The notes under the pieces are model-generated. The model worked only from the letters and a program-made list of their open reading frames with translations. It was not told the DNA's origin and did not search any database. This document shows, piece after piece, positions 25,968 to 32,671 of a stretch of 47,775 nucleotides of DNA; the first letter of the stretch is position 1; each line of letters begins with the position of its first letter. The DNA comes from Myceligenerans pegani (GTDB lineage: Bacteria > Actinomycetota > Actinomycetes > Actinomycetales > Cellulomonadaceae): positions 1 to 47,775 of the forward strand of contig NZ_JADBGR010000104.1 of the NCBI RefSeq assembly GCF_014892515.1. Direction: 5' to 3'. A program made the position numbers and the translations under genes.

Positions 25968-26474
25968 GTGAATCCCGACGCCTGGCGCCGCATCGCCGCA
26001 TGGCTCGTCGACTGGTTGTGCTTCCTCGCGTGGCTCGGCCTGGTCGCGGCGGTCGGCATCCCGTTGTACCTCGCCGGAGTGACGGGCGACGGGTCCGTCG
26101 TGACCATGAACGTCGTGTCCGCGCTCGTCACGGCCGTCCCGCTGACGACCTTCCTCGCCGTCCTCGAGGCGGGCCCGCGGCAGGCGTCGATCGGCAAGCG
26201 GGTGGCCGGGCTCAGGGTGGTCGGCGCCAGGGACGGCCGGCGGCTCTCGTTCGGCGCGGCGCTCGTCCGCAACGCGCTCAAGGTCGCGGTGCCGTGGACG
26301 ATCGGGCACGCGGCGGCGATCGGCCTCGTCGTGTCCCCGACGGTCGGCCCCGGCCTGGTGGCCCTGACCGCGGCGGCCTACGTGCTGCCGATCGCGTACG
26401 TCGTCACCCTGTTCGCGGGTGCGGGCCGCACGCCGTACGACCGGGCGGCGGGGGCCAGGGTGGTCCGGTCCTGA
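25968..26474 (+). CDS. RDD family membrane protein
   Basis: 168-aa integral membrane protein named for conserved Arg-Asp-Asp. NPDAWRRIAAWLVDWLCFLAWLGLV holds the first Arg and Asp at the start of helix 1. Helices continue at VVSALVTAVPLTTFLAVLE, IGHAAAIGLVVS and LTAAAYVLPIAYVVTLFAG; ASIGKRVAGLRVVGARDGRRLSF is the typical loop. TPYDRAAGARVV carries the last Asp. RDD proteins are linked to transport or envelope functions but mostly uncharacterised. The gene is 51 nt after the ABC operon and has its own leaderless-type -10, so it need not belong to it. Confidence 0.82.
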   Translation: MNPDAWRRIAAWLVDWLCFLAWLGLVAAVGIPLYLAGVTGDGSVVTMNVVSALVTAVPLTTFLAVLEAGPRQASIGKRVAGLRVVGARDGRRLSFGAALVRNALKVAVPWTIGHAAAIGLVVSPTVGPGLVALTAAAYVLPIAYVVTLFAGAGRTPYDRAAGARVVRS

Positions 26475-26552
26475 CGGCGCGGGCTCGGCGTCGAGGCAGA
26501 TGTCAGGGCGGCGGCAGGCGGGCGGTCGTACCCTCCCCGGGACCCGTGCGGG

Positions 26553-27089
26553 TCAGGTGCGCGGCGTGACGATGACGTTGACCGCCTCGAAGCCGCCGTC
26601 AGGGCTCCCCGTGTACGAGTGCGGCTGGTCCGCGGGGAACTCGACGAAGTCGCCCGTGACGAGTTCGGACCGTCGGTCGCCGTAGGTGACCACGCCGCTG
26701 CCGGTGAGCACGACGAGTCGCTCGACGGCGCCGGCGGCGTGGGCGGGGGAGCGGCGCACCGCGCCGGCCGCGAGCCGGATCAGGTAGACCTCGGTCACGC
26801 GCGAGTCCTCGCGCAGCACCCGGACCCGGGTGGTGAAGATCCCGTTCTCGTCGAGCCTCGTCCAGTCGTCGTCGCCCACCAGCTCCGCCATCGGTACGCC
26901 CAGCGGCCCCGCGACCGCGTACAGCGTGTCCAGGGTGGGGTTCCTCCGCCCGGTCTCCAGCTCCGACAGGGAACCCTTGCCGATCCCGGCGGTCGCGGCC
27001 AGCGCCGTCAGCGACATCCCGCGGGCGGTGCGCAGCGCACGGATGCGCCGCCCGACCTTCGCCGCCGCGCCCTCTCCGACGTTCCCCAT
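26553..27089 (-). CDS. XRE-family regulator with C-terminal cupin (SutR/YdcN-like)
   Basis: 178-aa one-component regulator. The N-terminal helix-turn-helix is VGRRIRALRTARGMSLTALAATAGIGKGSLSELETGRRNPTLDTLYAVAGPLGVP (residues ~12-66). The cupin beta-barrel (~100-178) includes VERLVVLTGSGVVTYGDRRSELVTGDFVEFPADQPHSYTG and probably senses a small ligand. ATG 27089 has AAGGAAG 5-8 nt upstream. It is divergent from a BenE-type transporter gene, the same pairing as Escherichia coli ydcN (sutR) - ydcO. A perfect 16-bp palindrome lies just upstream of its start. Confidence 0.88.
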   Translation of the reverse strand: MGNVGEGAAAKVGRRIRALRTARGMSLTALAATAGIGKGSLSELETGRRNPTLDTLYAVAGPLGVPMAELVGDDDWTRLDENGIFTTRVRVLREDSRVTEVYLIRLAAGAVRRSPAHAAGAVERLVVLTGSGVVTYGDRRSELVTGDFVEFPADQPHSYTGSPDGGFEAVNVIVTPRT

Positions 27090-27106
27090 CCACGCTTCCT
27101 TGCCTT

Positions 27107-27145
27107 GTTCTGTATACAGAACGTAGGGTGTTCCGTAATCAGAAC
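27107..27145. promoter_or_regulatory. Two operator copies between XRE-cupin and benE genes
   Basis: Copy 1, 27107-27122: perfect palindrome GTTCTGTATACAGAAC. Copy 2, 27130-27145: GTTCCGTAATCAGAAC, matching 13 of 16 positions. Their starts are 23 bp apart, about two helical turns, which would put two dimers on the same face of DNA. They occupy the space between the divergent genes and are the probable binding sites of the XRE-cupin protein. Confidence 0.75.
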
Positions 27146-27168
27146 AGCGTAGGCGAAGGGATGCTCGG

Positions 27169-28341
27169 GTGGGCGACAGATCGCGTCAGGGACCCGTCAC
27201 CGCCGGGATCGTCACCGCCGTCGTCGGCCCCAGCAGCTCCGTCGTCGTCGTGCTCGCCGGCCTGACCGCCGTCGGCGCCTCGCCCGCACAGGCCGCCTCG
27301 GGCCTGCTGACCCTCCTCGTCACCCAGGCACTCGGCATGCTGTGGCTCAGCGTGCGGCACCGCACCCCGATCATCCTGGCCTGGTCGACACCCGGCGCCG
27401 CGCTCCTCGCCTCGATGCCCGCCGTCGCGGGCGGGTGGCCGGCGGCCGTCGCCGCGTTCGGGATCACCGGACTGCTCATCCTCCTCACCGTCGTCATCCC
27501 GCGGCTGGGGGATCTCGTCGCGGCCATCCCGGCATCCCTGGCCCAGGGGATGCTCGCCGGGGTGCTCGTGCCGCTCTGCCTGGCCCCGGTCACGGCGCTC
27601 GCGGGTGCGCCGCTCGCCGTCGCGCCGGTCGTGCTGATCTGGCTGGTCCTGCTCCCGGTCTCGCGACGCTGGGCCGTTCCCGCGGCGCTCGGCGTCGCGC
27701 TCGTCGTGGTGCTGGTCACCGGCGGCGGCGCGGTCTCGGCCGCGGACCTGGTGCCCGCGCTGTCGTGGACGACGCCGCGCGTGACGCTCGAGGCCGTCGT
27801 CGCCGTCTCCGTCCCGCTCTACGTCGTGACGATGGCGTCGCAGAACGTCCCCGGCGTCGCCGTCCTCACCGCCCACGGCTACCGCACACCCTGGCGCGAG
27901 AGCCTGATCGTCACGGGCCTGGGCACCACCCTCGGGGCGACGACCGGCGGGCACGCGATCAACCTGGCCGCCATCGCGGCGGCCCTCGCCGCGGGCCCGG
28001 AAGCGGGACGGGACCCGAATCGTCGCTGGATCGCGGGCGTCACCACGGCGGTCACCATGCTCGTGCTCGCCGCCGCCAGCGGAGCGCTCGCGACGCTGGT
28101 CCAGGCGGCGCCCGACGGTGTGATGCAGGCGGCGGCGGGCCTGGCGCTGCTCGGGACCCTGTCCGGCTCCCTGCTGGCGGCCCTCTCCGATCCGCGCGAC
28201 CGCGAGGCCGCCGTCCTGACCGTGCTGATCGCCGCGTCCGGCGTCGCCTTCCTCGGGATCGGCGCCGCGTTCTGGGCCCTCGCTGCCGGACTGGTGATCA
28301 GGCACGTCATGCGCCTGGCGCGTCAAGGGGTCCCGGTGTAG
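27169..28341 (+). CDS. BenE family (benzoate/H+ symporter-like) transporter
   Basis: 390-aa polytopic membrane protein with 10-12 predicted helices and almost no loops. The family start [50 protein letters not shown], then [18 protein letters not shown] and [18 protein letters not shown] match BenE. The C-terminal half has [51 protein letters not shown] 27169 follows AAGGGA at 9 nt. The E. coli homologue YdcO is uncharacterised, so benzoate as substrate is not assured; no benzoate catabolic genes are nearby. Its 3' end overlaps the convergent VOC gene by 19 nt. Confidence 0.87.
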   Translation: MGDRSRQGPVTAGIVTAVVGPSSSVVVVLAGLTAVGASPAQAASGLLTLLVTQALGMLWLSVRHRTPIILAWSTPGAALLASMPAVAGGWPAAVAAFGITGLLILLTVVIPRLGDLVAAIPASLAQGMLAGVLVPLCLAPVTALAGAPLAVAPVVLIWLVLLPVSRRWAVPAALGVALVVVLVTGGGAVSAADLVPALSWTTPRVTLEAVVAVSVPLYVVTMASQNVPGVAVLTAHGYRTPWRESLIVTGLGTTLGATTGGHAINLAAIAAALAAGPEAGRDPNRRWIAGVTTAVTMLVLAAASGALATLVQAAPDGVMQAAAGLALLGTLSGSLLAALSDPRDREAAVLTVLIAASGVAFLGIGAAFWALAAGLVIRHVMRLARQGVPV

Positions 28342-28733
28342 GCGTCTGCGTACTCGGCGGTGGCCGGGATCGGCTGGATGATGTCGAGCAGTACGTCGTC
28401 GGGCGCCGCGACGATGAAGTGGCGTTGCCCGAAGTCCTCGTCCCGGAGGGGGAGGAGGGGCGTGAGGCCTGGCCTGTCGGCCAGGCGCGCGTGGACGGCG
28501 TCGACGTCGTCGACCTCGACGTTCACGATGACTCCCCGCGGCAGCGCGCGGTATCCCTCGGGGATCGTCGGGTGGTCGTGGGCGAGGACGGCGAGTTCGA
28601 ACGCGCCGAGGCGCAGGCTCACGTACCAGTCGGACTCGTACGTGGTCTCGAACCCCAGGGCCTCGCGATAGAACGAGACCGCTGCGGTGACATCCTGCGA
28701 CATGAGGACGGGGTAGACGGCGGTGGTGGCCAT
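28323..28733 (-). CDS. VOC family (glyoxalase-like) protein
   Basis: 136-aa single vicinal-oxygen-chelate unit pair. [46 protein letters not shown] is the first beta-alpha-beta-beta-beta module. [15 protein letters not shown] followed by [17 protein letters not shown] is the second. ATG 28733 was chosen over ORF starts upstream because AAGGAG lies 6 nt before it and homology starts there. It is divergent from a TetR gene, with two operator-like repeats between. Members act as resistance proteins or dioxygenase/lyase-like enzymes; the substrate cannot be inferred here. Confidence 0.83.
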   Translation of the reverse strand: MATTAVYPVLMSQDVTAAVSFYREALGFETTYESDWYVSLRLGAFELAVLAHDHPTIPEGYRALPRGVIVNVEVDDVDAVHARLADRPGLTPLLPLRDEDFGQRHFIVAAPDDVLLDIIQPIPATAEYADAYTGTP

Positions 28734-28743
28734 GGCGCACTCC

Positions 28744-28796
28744 TTACGTACACTGTGCATGTAACTCGATCCACGATACATACTCAGTGCACGTAA
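28744..28796. promoter_or_regulatory. Paired inverted TetR operators in the VOC/tetR divergent region
   Basis: Site 1 (28744-28764) is an imperfect palindrome beginning TTACGTACACTG and ending GCATGTAA. Site 2 (28777-28796), read on the minus strand, begins TTACGTGCACTG and ends GTATGTA, so it is the same motif in opposite orientation. Each site abuts the ribosome binding site of the gene it faces. The adjacent TetR protein is the probable ligand. Confidence 0.65.
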
Positions 28797-28807
28797 AGGA
28801 AGTGCGT

Positions 28808-29383
28808 ATGCCTCGCGCCTCGGCCGCCGCTGCCGCCCGAACCGCCCAGCAGGTACTCGACGTCGCGTCCGGCCTGTTCGCCTCCCGCGGCTTCAGTGAG
28901 GTGTCGCTCGACGACGTCGCCCGTGCCGCCGGGGTCACGCGGGGCGCGGTCTATCACCACTACGGGAACAAGCCGGGCCTGTTCCGTGCCGTCGCGGCCC
29001 GGCTCCAGGCGCGGGTGGCGGACGCCGTCGTGGAAGCGGCCGAACGCGCCGGTGCGGACCCCCGGGCCCAGCTGAGTGCGGGGTCGCACGCGTTCCTCGA
29101 CGCCGTCACGTCCGGTCCGGCGGTGCGCGTTCTGCTCGTGGACGCACCCGCCGTGCTGGGCTGGCAGGAGTGGCGCCGGCTCGACGCGGAGAACTCCGGC
29201 ATGCATCTGCAGGACGTGCTCCGCGAGATCGGCGTCGGAGACGATCTGCTCGGCGCGATGTCCGCCCAGCTCTCCGGCGCGATGAACGAGGCCGCCCTGT
29301 GGATCGCGGAGCGCGACGACGCCGAGGCGCGGAGGTCGGCGCACTCGGCGCTGGAACGGCTCCTCGCCGCCGTCGCACCGTGA
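28808..29383 (+). CDS. TetR family transcriptional regulator
   Basis: 191-aa repressor-type regulator. Helix-turn-helix: [53 protein letters not shown] (residues ~11-63), a near-consensus TetR_N domain. The C-terminal domain is helical ([26 protein letters not shown]). ATG 28808 has AAAGGAAG 5-9 nt upstream; the in-frame GTG 28787 lies inside the operator. It is divergent from the VOC gene, which it probably controls together with itself. Confidence 0.88.
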   Translation: MPRASAAAAARTAQQVLDVASGLFASRGFSEVSLDDVARAAGVTRGAVYHHYGNKPGLFRAVAARLQARVADAVVEAAERAGADPRAQLSAGSHAFLDAVTSGPAVRVLLVDAPAVLGWQEWRRLDAENSGMHLQDVLREIGVGDDLLGAMSAQLSGAMNEAALWIAERDDAEARRSAHSALERLLAAVAP

Positions 29384-29418
29384 ACACCGTCAGAAGGTGC
29401 CCCGCCGCGCGGAATCTC

Positions 29419-29463
29419 TGTCCAACGGTCCGGTAGAAGCCTGTCCGATGGTCCGGTGGAGCC
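29419..29463 (+). repeat. Short imperfect direct repeat
   Basis: TGTCCAACGGTCCGGTAGAAGCC (29419-29441, described in parts) is followed directly by a similar unit starting TGTCCGATGGTCCGGTGGAGCC (29442-29463). It lies in the gap between convergent tetR and VOC genes. Role unknown. Confidence 0.4.
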
Positions 29464-29477
29464 AGGGCCGACGCCGC

Positions 29478-30044
29478 CTACCCGGAGGTCGAGTTCGCCC
29501 GGGAGCTTGTCTCGCTGCCGAGCGTCGGCATCGTCTCGACGAGGGTGCGGTGGATGTAGGCCAGGCCGGGGTCCGTCCACTCGGTGGCGGCGTCGTCGGT
29601 GCCGGGCTCGGTGGTGGCGTTGTCGGTGGCGTCGTCGTTCCAGTCGAGTTCCGGGGCCTCGCCGTGCTCGTACACCCACCACAGGTTGCCCCACGGGTCG
29701 ATCAACCGGGAGAAGACGGTGCCGAAGAAGTCGGTCGGCCGTGTGACGACCCGAGCGCCGCGGGCCTCGGCACGCGACAGCACGTCGTCCAGGCCGGAGA
29801 CGTAGATCTGCGTGAGCTGCGGCAGGTCCGGCCACCCGGGCTTGCGTTCACCGAACATCAGCGTGGTGCCGCCGATCTCGAGCTCGGCGTGCAGCAGCAG
29901 GCCGTCGACGTCGACCGTCCTCGCGTCGTCGTGCTCGGTGCCGCCGAACACGTCCCGCAGGAAGGTGATCAGGCCCTCGGCGTCGCGGGTGACGAAGAAC
30001 GGATTGAGGGTCGAGAAGCCGGCCGGTGTCTCGGCGGTGGTCAT
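29478..30044 (-). CDS. VOC family protein, PhnB-like
   Basis: 188-aa vicinal-oxygen-chelate protein. It opens FSTLNPFFVTRDAEGLITFLRDVFGGTEH, typical of PhnB/glyoxalase-like proteins, with HAELEIGGTTLMFGERKPGW closing module 1. Module 2 is TQIYVSGLDDVLSRAEARGARVVTRPTDFFGTVFSRLIDPWGNLWWVYEH. A ~45-residue Asp/Thr-rich tail (NDDATDNATTEPGTDDAATEWTD) is unusual. ATG 30044 has AGGAGG 6 nt upstream. The AraC-type gene immediately upstream on the same strand may regulate it. Confidence 0.85.
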   Translation of the reverse strand: MTTAETPAGFSTLNPFFVTRDAEGLITFLRDVFGGTEHDDARTVDVDGLLLHAELEIGGTTLMFGERKPGWPDLPQLTQIYVSGLDDVLSRAEARGARVVTRPTDFFGTVFSRLIDPWGNLWWVYEHGEAPELDWNDDATDNATTEPGTDDAATEWTDPGLAYIHRTLVETMPTLGSETSSRANSTSG

Positions 30045-30123
30045 GGTGTGCCTCCTGGTGACGGATCGGGCTGGTCGTCACCACCCTCGCCGTTCGGTGG
30101 GGGCACGGTCTTGAACGAAAGCG

Positions 30124-30795
30124 TCAACCGTCACGGACGGTGGCGGCGAGGATCCGCGCCGGCGTCTCTCCACGGATCCGTCGCAGTTCTCGCGTGAGAT
30201 GGGCCTGGTCGGCGTACCCGACCGCGGCCGCGACCCGGGCCGGCCGCACCCCCTCGCACAGCAGCCGGTAGGCGTGGCGGGCGCGGTCCAGCCGCTCGAT
30301 CTCCTTGCGCCGCAGGCCGGTCACCGACCGGAACCTCCGCTGCCAGCTCCGCCGGGAGAGCCCGTCGTCGTCACCGGCGAGCGCGCGGCGGATGTCGGCG
30401 TCCGCCACGAGGGCGCCGTCGGCCAGCAGCCGCGAGACGAAGTCCTCGAGCTGCTCCCAGTCCGGCACCCGGTACCGGCGTCCTGCGATGATCACGTGGT
30501 CGTCCTCGACGTCGAGGGTCTGGATCGCGCCGCGCAGCAGGGCCTTGTCGACGCCGGGGATCAGGACATGCACGGCGAGCTCGACACCCCAGTACGTCTC
30601 TCCGGTCCGGCTCCGGATCGGACGGCGTTCGACACGCGGACCCGCGATCTCGGCGGTGAGTGATCCATCGGCCCGGCGGACGAACGAGAGGCCCCAGTGC
30701 TCGCTCGCGTCGTCGGTGTAGTCGGCCGCCTCCTCGACGTAGGCCCGCCAGACGGCCCGGATGTCCGGGTGGGCCGAGCGTCGCAACTCCCACAC
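30124..30795 (-). CDS. AraC family transcriptional regulator
   Basis: 223-aa regulator. The C-terminal AraC/XylS DNA-binding domain (residues ~125-223) has two helix-turn-helix units: LSRRSWQRRFRSVTGLRRKEIERLDRARHA and GVRPARVAAAVGYADQAHLTRELRRIRGETPARI. The N-terminal part resembles the DUF6597-like domain of AraC proteins (TYWGVELAVHVLIPGVDKALLRGAIQTLD). GTG 30795 is preceded at 6 nt by TACTCT, indicating a leaderless mRNA. The downstream same-strand VOC gene starts 79 nt later. Confidence 0.86.
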   Translation of the reverse strand: MWELRRSAHPDIRAVWRAYVEEAADYTDDASEHWGLSFVRRADGSLTAEIAGPRVERRPIRSRTGETYWGVELAVHVLIPGVDKALLRGAIQTLDVEDDHVIIAGRRYRVPDWEQLEDFVSRLLADGALVADADIRRALAGDDDGLSRRSWQRRFRSVTGLRRKEIERLDRARHAYRLLCEGVRPARVAAAVGYADQAHLTRELRRIRGETPARILAATVRDG

Positions 30796-30801
30796 GCTGC
30801 G

Positions 30802-30807
30802 AGAGTA
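30802..30807 (-). promoter_or_regulatory. -10 element of a leaderless AraC-gene promoter
   Basis: Minus strand TACTCT, 6 nt, then GTG 30795. No ribosome binding site is present. Confidence 0.5.
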
Positions 30808-30857
30808 GTCGGTCGCTCCTCCGTTCGGGATGTCACGCCTGGCGGTATGCGAACGGC

Positions 30858-31430
30858 CTACGCAGGCGCGTCAGCGAAGAGCGCGACGAGCAGGTCGAGG
30901 CGCTGCTCCTGCGCGGACTGCGGGATCCGGCCGCTGCGCAGCAGCACCGCCATGCCGTGGAGCGAACCCCAGATCAGCTCGGCGAGGGCCGCGTTCCTGT
31001 CGTTGACCGGGCCGAACGCGCCCACGATCTCGTGGAACGCGGCCCGCAGCGGGGCCGGGGAATCGGCGCGGGCCCACTTCACGTCGGTGGGCAGGGAGAA
31101 CATGGCCTGATACGCGGCCGGGTGCGCCGCGGCGAACTCGAGGTACGCGGTGCAGACCGCGCGGACGGCCTCGTGCTCGGGGGCGGCGAGACGCGCCTCC
31201 CGGAGGAGTTCGGCCATCTCGCCGATGCCCTCGATGGCGACGGCGTCGCGGATGGCCTCCATGTTCGCGAAGTGGCTGTAAAGGACCGGCTGGCTGTACT
31301 CGACCTTGTCGGCGAGCCTGCGGGTGGTCACGGTTTCCCAGCCCTCGGCCTCGGCGAGTTCGCGGGCGGCGGTGATGATCAGCTGGTGTCGTTCGGCGCG
31401 TTGCCGTTCGCGGCGTTCGGCGGCGGTCAC
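30858..31430 (-). CDS. TetR family transcriptional regulator
   Basis: 190-aa regulator. The DNA-binding domain is ERHQLIITAARELAEAEGWETVTTRRLADKVEYSQPVLYSHFANMEAIRDAV (residues ~13-65). The C-terminal domain matches the TetR_C WHG type, with ELIWGSLHGMAVLLRSGRIPQ. Two adjacent GTG codons are possible; GTG 31430 was preferred because TAGAAT (31442-31437) stands 6 nt upstream, giving a leaderless transcript whose -10 lies in an operator. It is divergent from the DUF4267 gene; identical dyads flank the shared promoter region. Confidence 0.87.
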   Translation of the reverse strand: MTAAERRERQRAERHQLIITAARELAEAEGWETVTTRRLADKVEYSQPVLYSHFANMEAIRDAVAIEGIGEMAELLREARLAAPEHEAVRAVCTAYLEFAAAHPAAYQAMFSLPTDVKWARADSPAPLRAAFHEIVGAFGPVNDRNAALAELIWGSLHGMAVLLRSGRIPQSAQEQRLDLLVALFADAPA

Positions 31431-31436
31431 CACATG

Positions 31437-31442
31437 ATTCTA
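31437..31442 (-). promoter_or_regulatory. -10 element of the leaderless tetR promoter
   Basis: Minus strand TAGAAT, 6 nt, then GTG 31430. Its upstream bases are part of the operator dyad at 31439-31453, consistent with autorepression. Confidence 0.55.
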
Positions 31443-31453
31443 GCACTGCTAGA
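31439..31453. promoter_or_regulatory. TetR operator copy 1
   Basis: TCTAGCA-C-TGCTAGA, perfect 7-bp arms around one base. Identical arms recur at 31489-31503. It overlaps the tetR -10. Confidence 0.75.
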
Positions 31454-31488
31454 TTTCCGGGCACCGATGGTCTATCGTTGAACATGGA

Positions 31489-31503
31489 TCTAGCAGTGCT
31501 AGA
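31489..31503. promoter_or_regulatory. TetR operator copy 2
   Basis: TCTAGCA-G-TGCTAGA, the same dyad as copy 1 with the central base complemented, 50 bp away. It sits 33 bp before the DUF4267 start, where binding would block that promoter. Confidence 0.75.
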
Positions 31504-31535
31504 TGCCACACGCGCCTTCCGAAGGGAACCACCCC

Positions 31536-31910
31536 ATGCTCGCTGCCATCGCCACCGCCCTCGCCGCGCTCCTCGGACTCGCCGTCGTCGCCATGGGCAT
31601 CACCGGCATGCTCAAGCCCCAGTTCTTCGCCACCTTCGGTATCCCCGGCACCGGCCCGGACCCGGTCCTCGACCACTGGCTCACGGTGAAAGGTGGACGC
31701 GACGTCGGCGCCGGACTGATGCTCCTGGTCGTGGCCGTGCTCGGTACCACCTCGCTCACCGGCTGGGTCGTGCTCGCCGCCACCGTGATGCCCGTCTTCG
31801 ACGGCCTGATCGTCCTGCGCTCCAAGGGGCCCCGCGCGGCCGCCTACGGCGTCCACTTCGCCACGGCAGCGGTCATGGTCGTCATCGCCGGCTTCCTGTT
31901 CCTGGCCTGA
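31536..31910 (+). CDS. DUF4267-type small membrane protein
   Basis: 124-aa predicted four-helix membrane protein. MLAAIATALAALLGLAVVAMGITGML is helix 1; KPQFFATFGIPGTGPDPVLDHWLTVKGGRDVGAGLMLLVVAVLG contains the family-like loop and helix 2; WVVLAATVMPVFDGLIVL and VHFATAAVMVVIAGFLFLA follow. ATG 31536 was chosen for AAGGGA 9 nt upstream and the hydrophobic start; the longer GTG/ATG frame begins inside the operator. Similar proteins are commonly next to TetR regulators. Function unknown, and the TetR partner suggests induction by a small molecule. Confidence 0.8.
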   Translation: MLAAIATALAALLGLAVVAMGITGMLKPQFFATFGIPGTGPDPVLDHWLTVKGGRDVGAGLMLLVVAVLGTTSLTGWVVLAATVMPVFDGLIVLRSKGPRAAAYGVHFATAAVMVVIAGFLFLA

Positions 31911-31918
31911 GCGGGGCC

Positions 31919-31941
31919 AGGGCCGGTCCCGAACCGGCCTT
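31919..31941. terminator. Terminator hairpin between convergent genes
   Basis: GGCCGGT (31921-31927) pairs with ACCGGCC (31933-31939) around CCCGA, extended by two weaker pairs. It is 9 nt after the DUF4267 stop and faces the convergent tetR gene. Confidence 0.55.
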
Positions 31942-32045
31942 CGTCATGCCGCGGCCCGGTGACGTGGGCCGTCATGGCGCGGTTGCGGACGCAGTTGCAC
32001 CGGCCGGACAGTTCTTCCGGTGCCACGCCGACCCGACCGGGCGCG

Positions 32046-32633
32046 TCACAGCCCCAGTGCCCGCCAGAGGGCGTCGAGAAGCTGGGCCCTCCGCTCCGGC
32101 GGCCACGGGCGACCCGAGTCGAATCCGGTGACGATGAGGCCGTCGACGAACACGTCGATCAGATCCGCCGCCAGGTCCGGGTCCGTCGGCCGGACGCGCT
32201 CGACATGACCGCGCAGCTGCTGATCCCACCAGTCGTTGAACCGGTCGAGCTCGGCGCGCAGCACGGGATCACTCGCAGCGCCGAGAACCATCGCGAGCCA
32301 GAACCGGTGGGTGTGCTCATCGGGCCGCAGGAGGGCCTCTTCGACGAACGTCCGCAGCGCCTCCTGCGCGCCGAGGTCTCGGACGGCCTCCTCGGCGTCC
32401 CTGCGGCGCCGGTCGGTCTCGCGTCGCACCGTGCTGCGGAGCAGCACTTCGCGACCGCCCATGTAGTGGGTGACCGCTGAGGTCGAGGCGCCGATATGAC
32501 GAGCGACGGCTCGGATCGTCACCGCGGCGAAACCCGACTCGACCGCGATCGCGATGACCGCGTCCTCGATCAGCGCGCGGCGATTCTCATGGTCTACGTG
32601 ACGTGGCACGGTCGTCAGTCTACGATGTGCCAC
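32046..32633 (-). CDS. TetR family transcriptional regulator
   Basis: 195-aa regulator. DNA-binding domain: NRRALIEDAVIAIAVESGFAAVTIRAVARHIGASTSAVTHYMGGREVLLRSTV (residues ~17-69). The C-terminal domain resembles BetI-type TetR proteins (RFWLAMVLGAASDPVLRAELDRFNDWWDQQLRGHVERV). GTG 32633 is favoured over GTG 32609 because TATACA (32645-32640) lies exactly 6 nt upstream. It is divergent from a flavin amine oxidase gene with overlapping -10 regions, and probably controls it. Confidence 0.86.
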   Translation of the reverse strand: MAHRRLTTVPRHVDHENRRALIEDAVIAIAVESGFAAVTIRAVARHIGASTSAVTHYMGGREVLLRSTVRRETDRRRRDAEEAVRDLGAQEALRTFVEEALLRPDEHTHRFWLAMVLGAASDPVLRAELDRFNDWWDQQLRGHVERVRPTDPDLAADLIDVFVDGLIVTGFDSGRPWPPERRAQLLDALWRALGL

Positions 32634-32638
32634 ACGTG

Positions 32639-32649
32639 TTGTATAACAA
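32639..32649. promoter_or_regulatory. Overlapping divergent promoter/operator of tetR and amine oxidase genes
   Basis: TTGT-ATA-ACAA dyad. Minus-strand TATACA (32645-32640) is the tetR -10 for a leaderless start at 32633. On the plus strand TATAAC (32642-32647) may serve the oxidase. An adjacent palindrome ACACGTGT is at 32632-32639. Confidence 0.5.
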
Positions 32650-32671
32650 GCGTTTCACATGGGAGGTAGTG

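Noticed and set aside
32604-32633. GTGGCAC/GTGCCAC inverted repeat as a TetR operator
   Set aside because: It lies within the likely coding start of the TetR gene with 16-nt spacing; probably chance.
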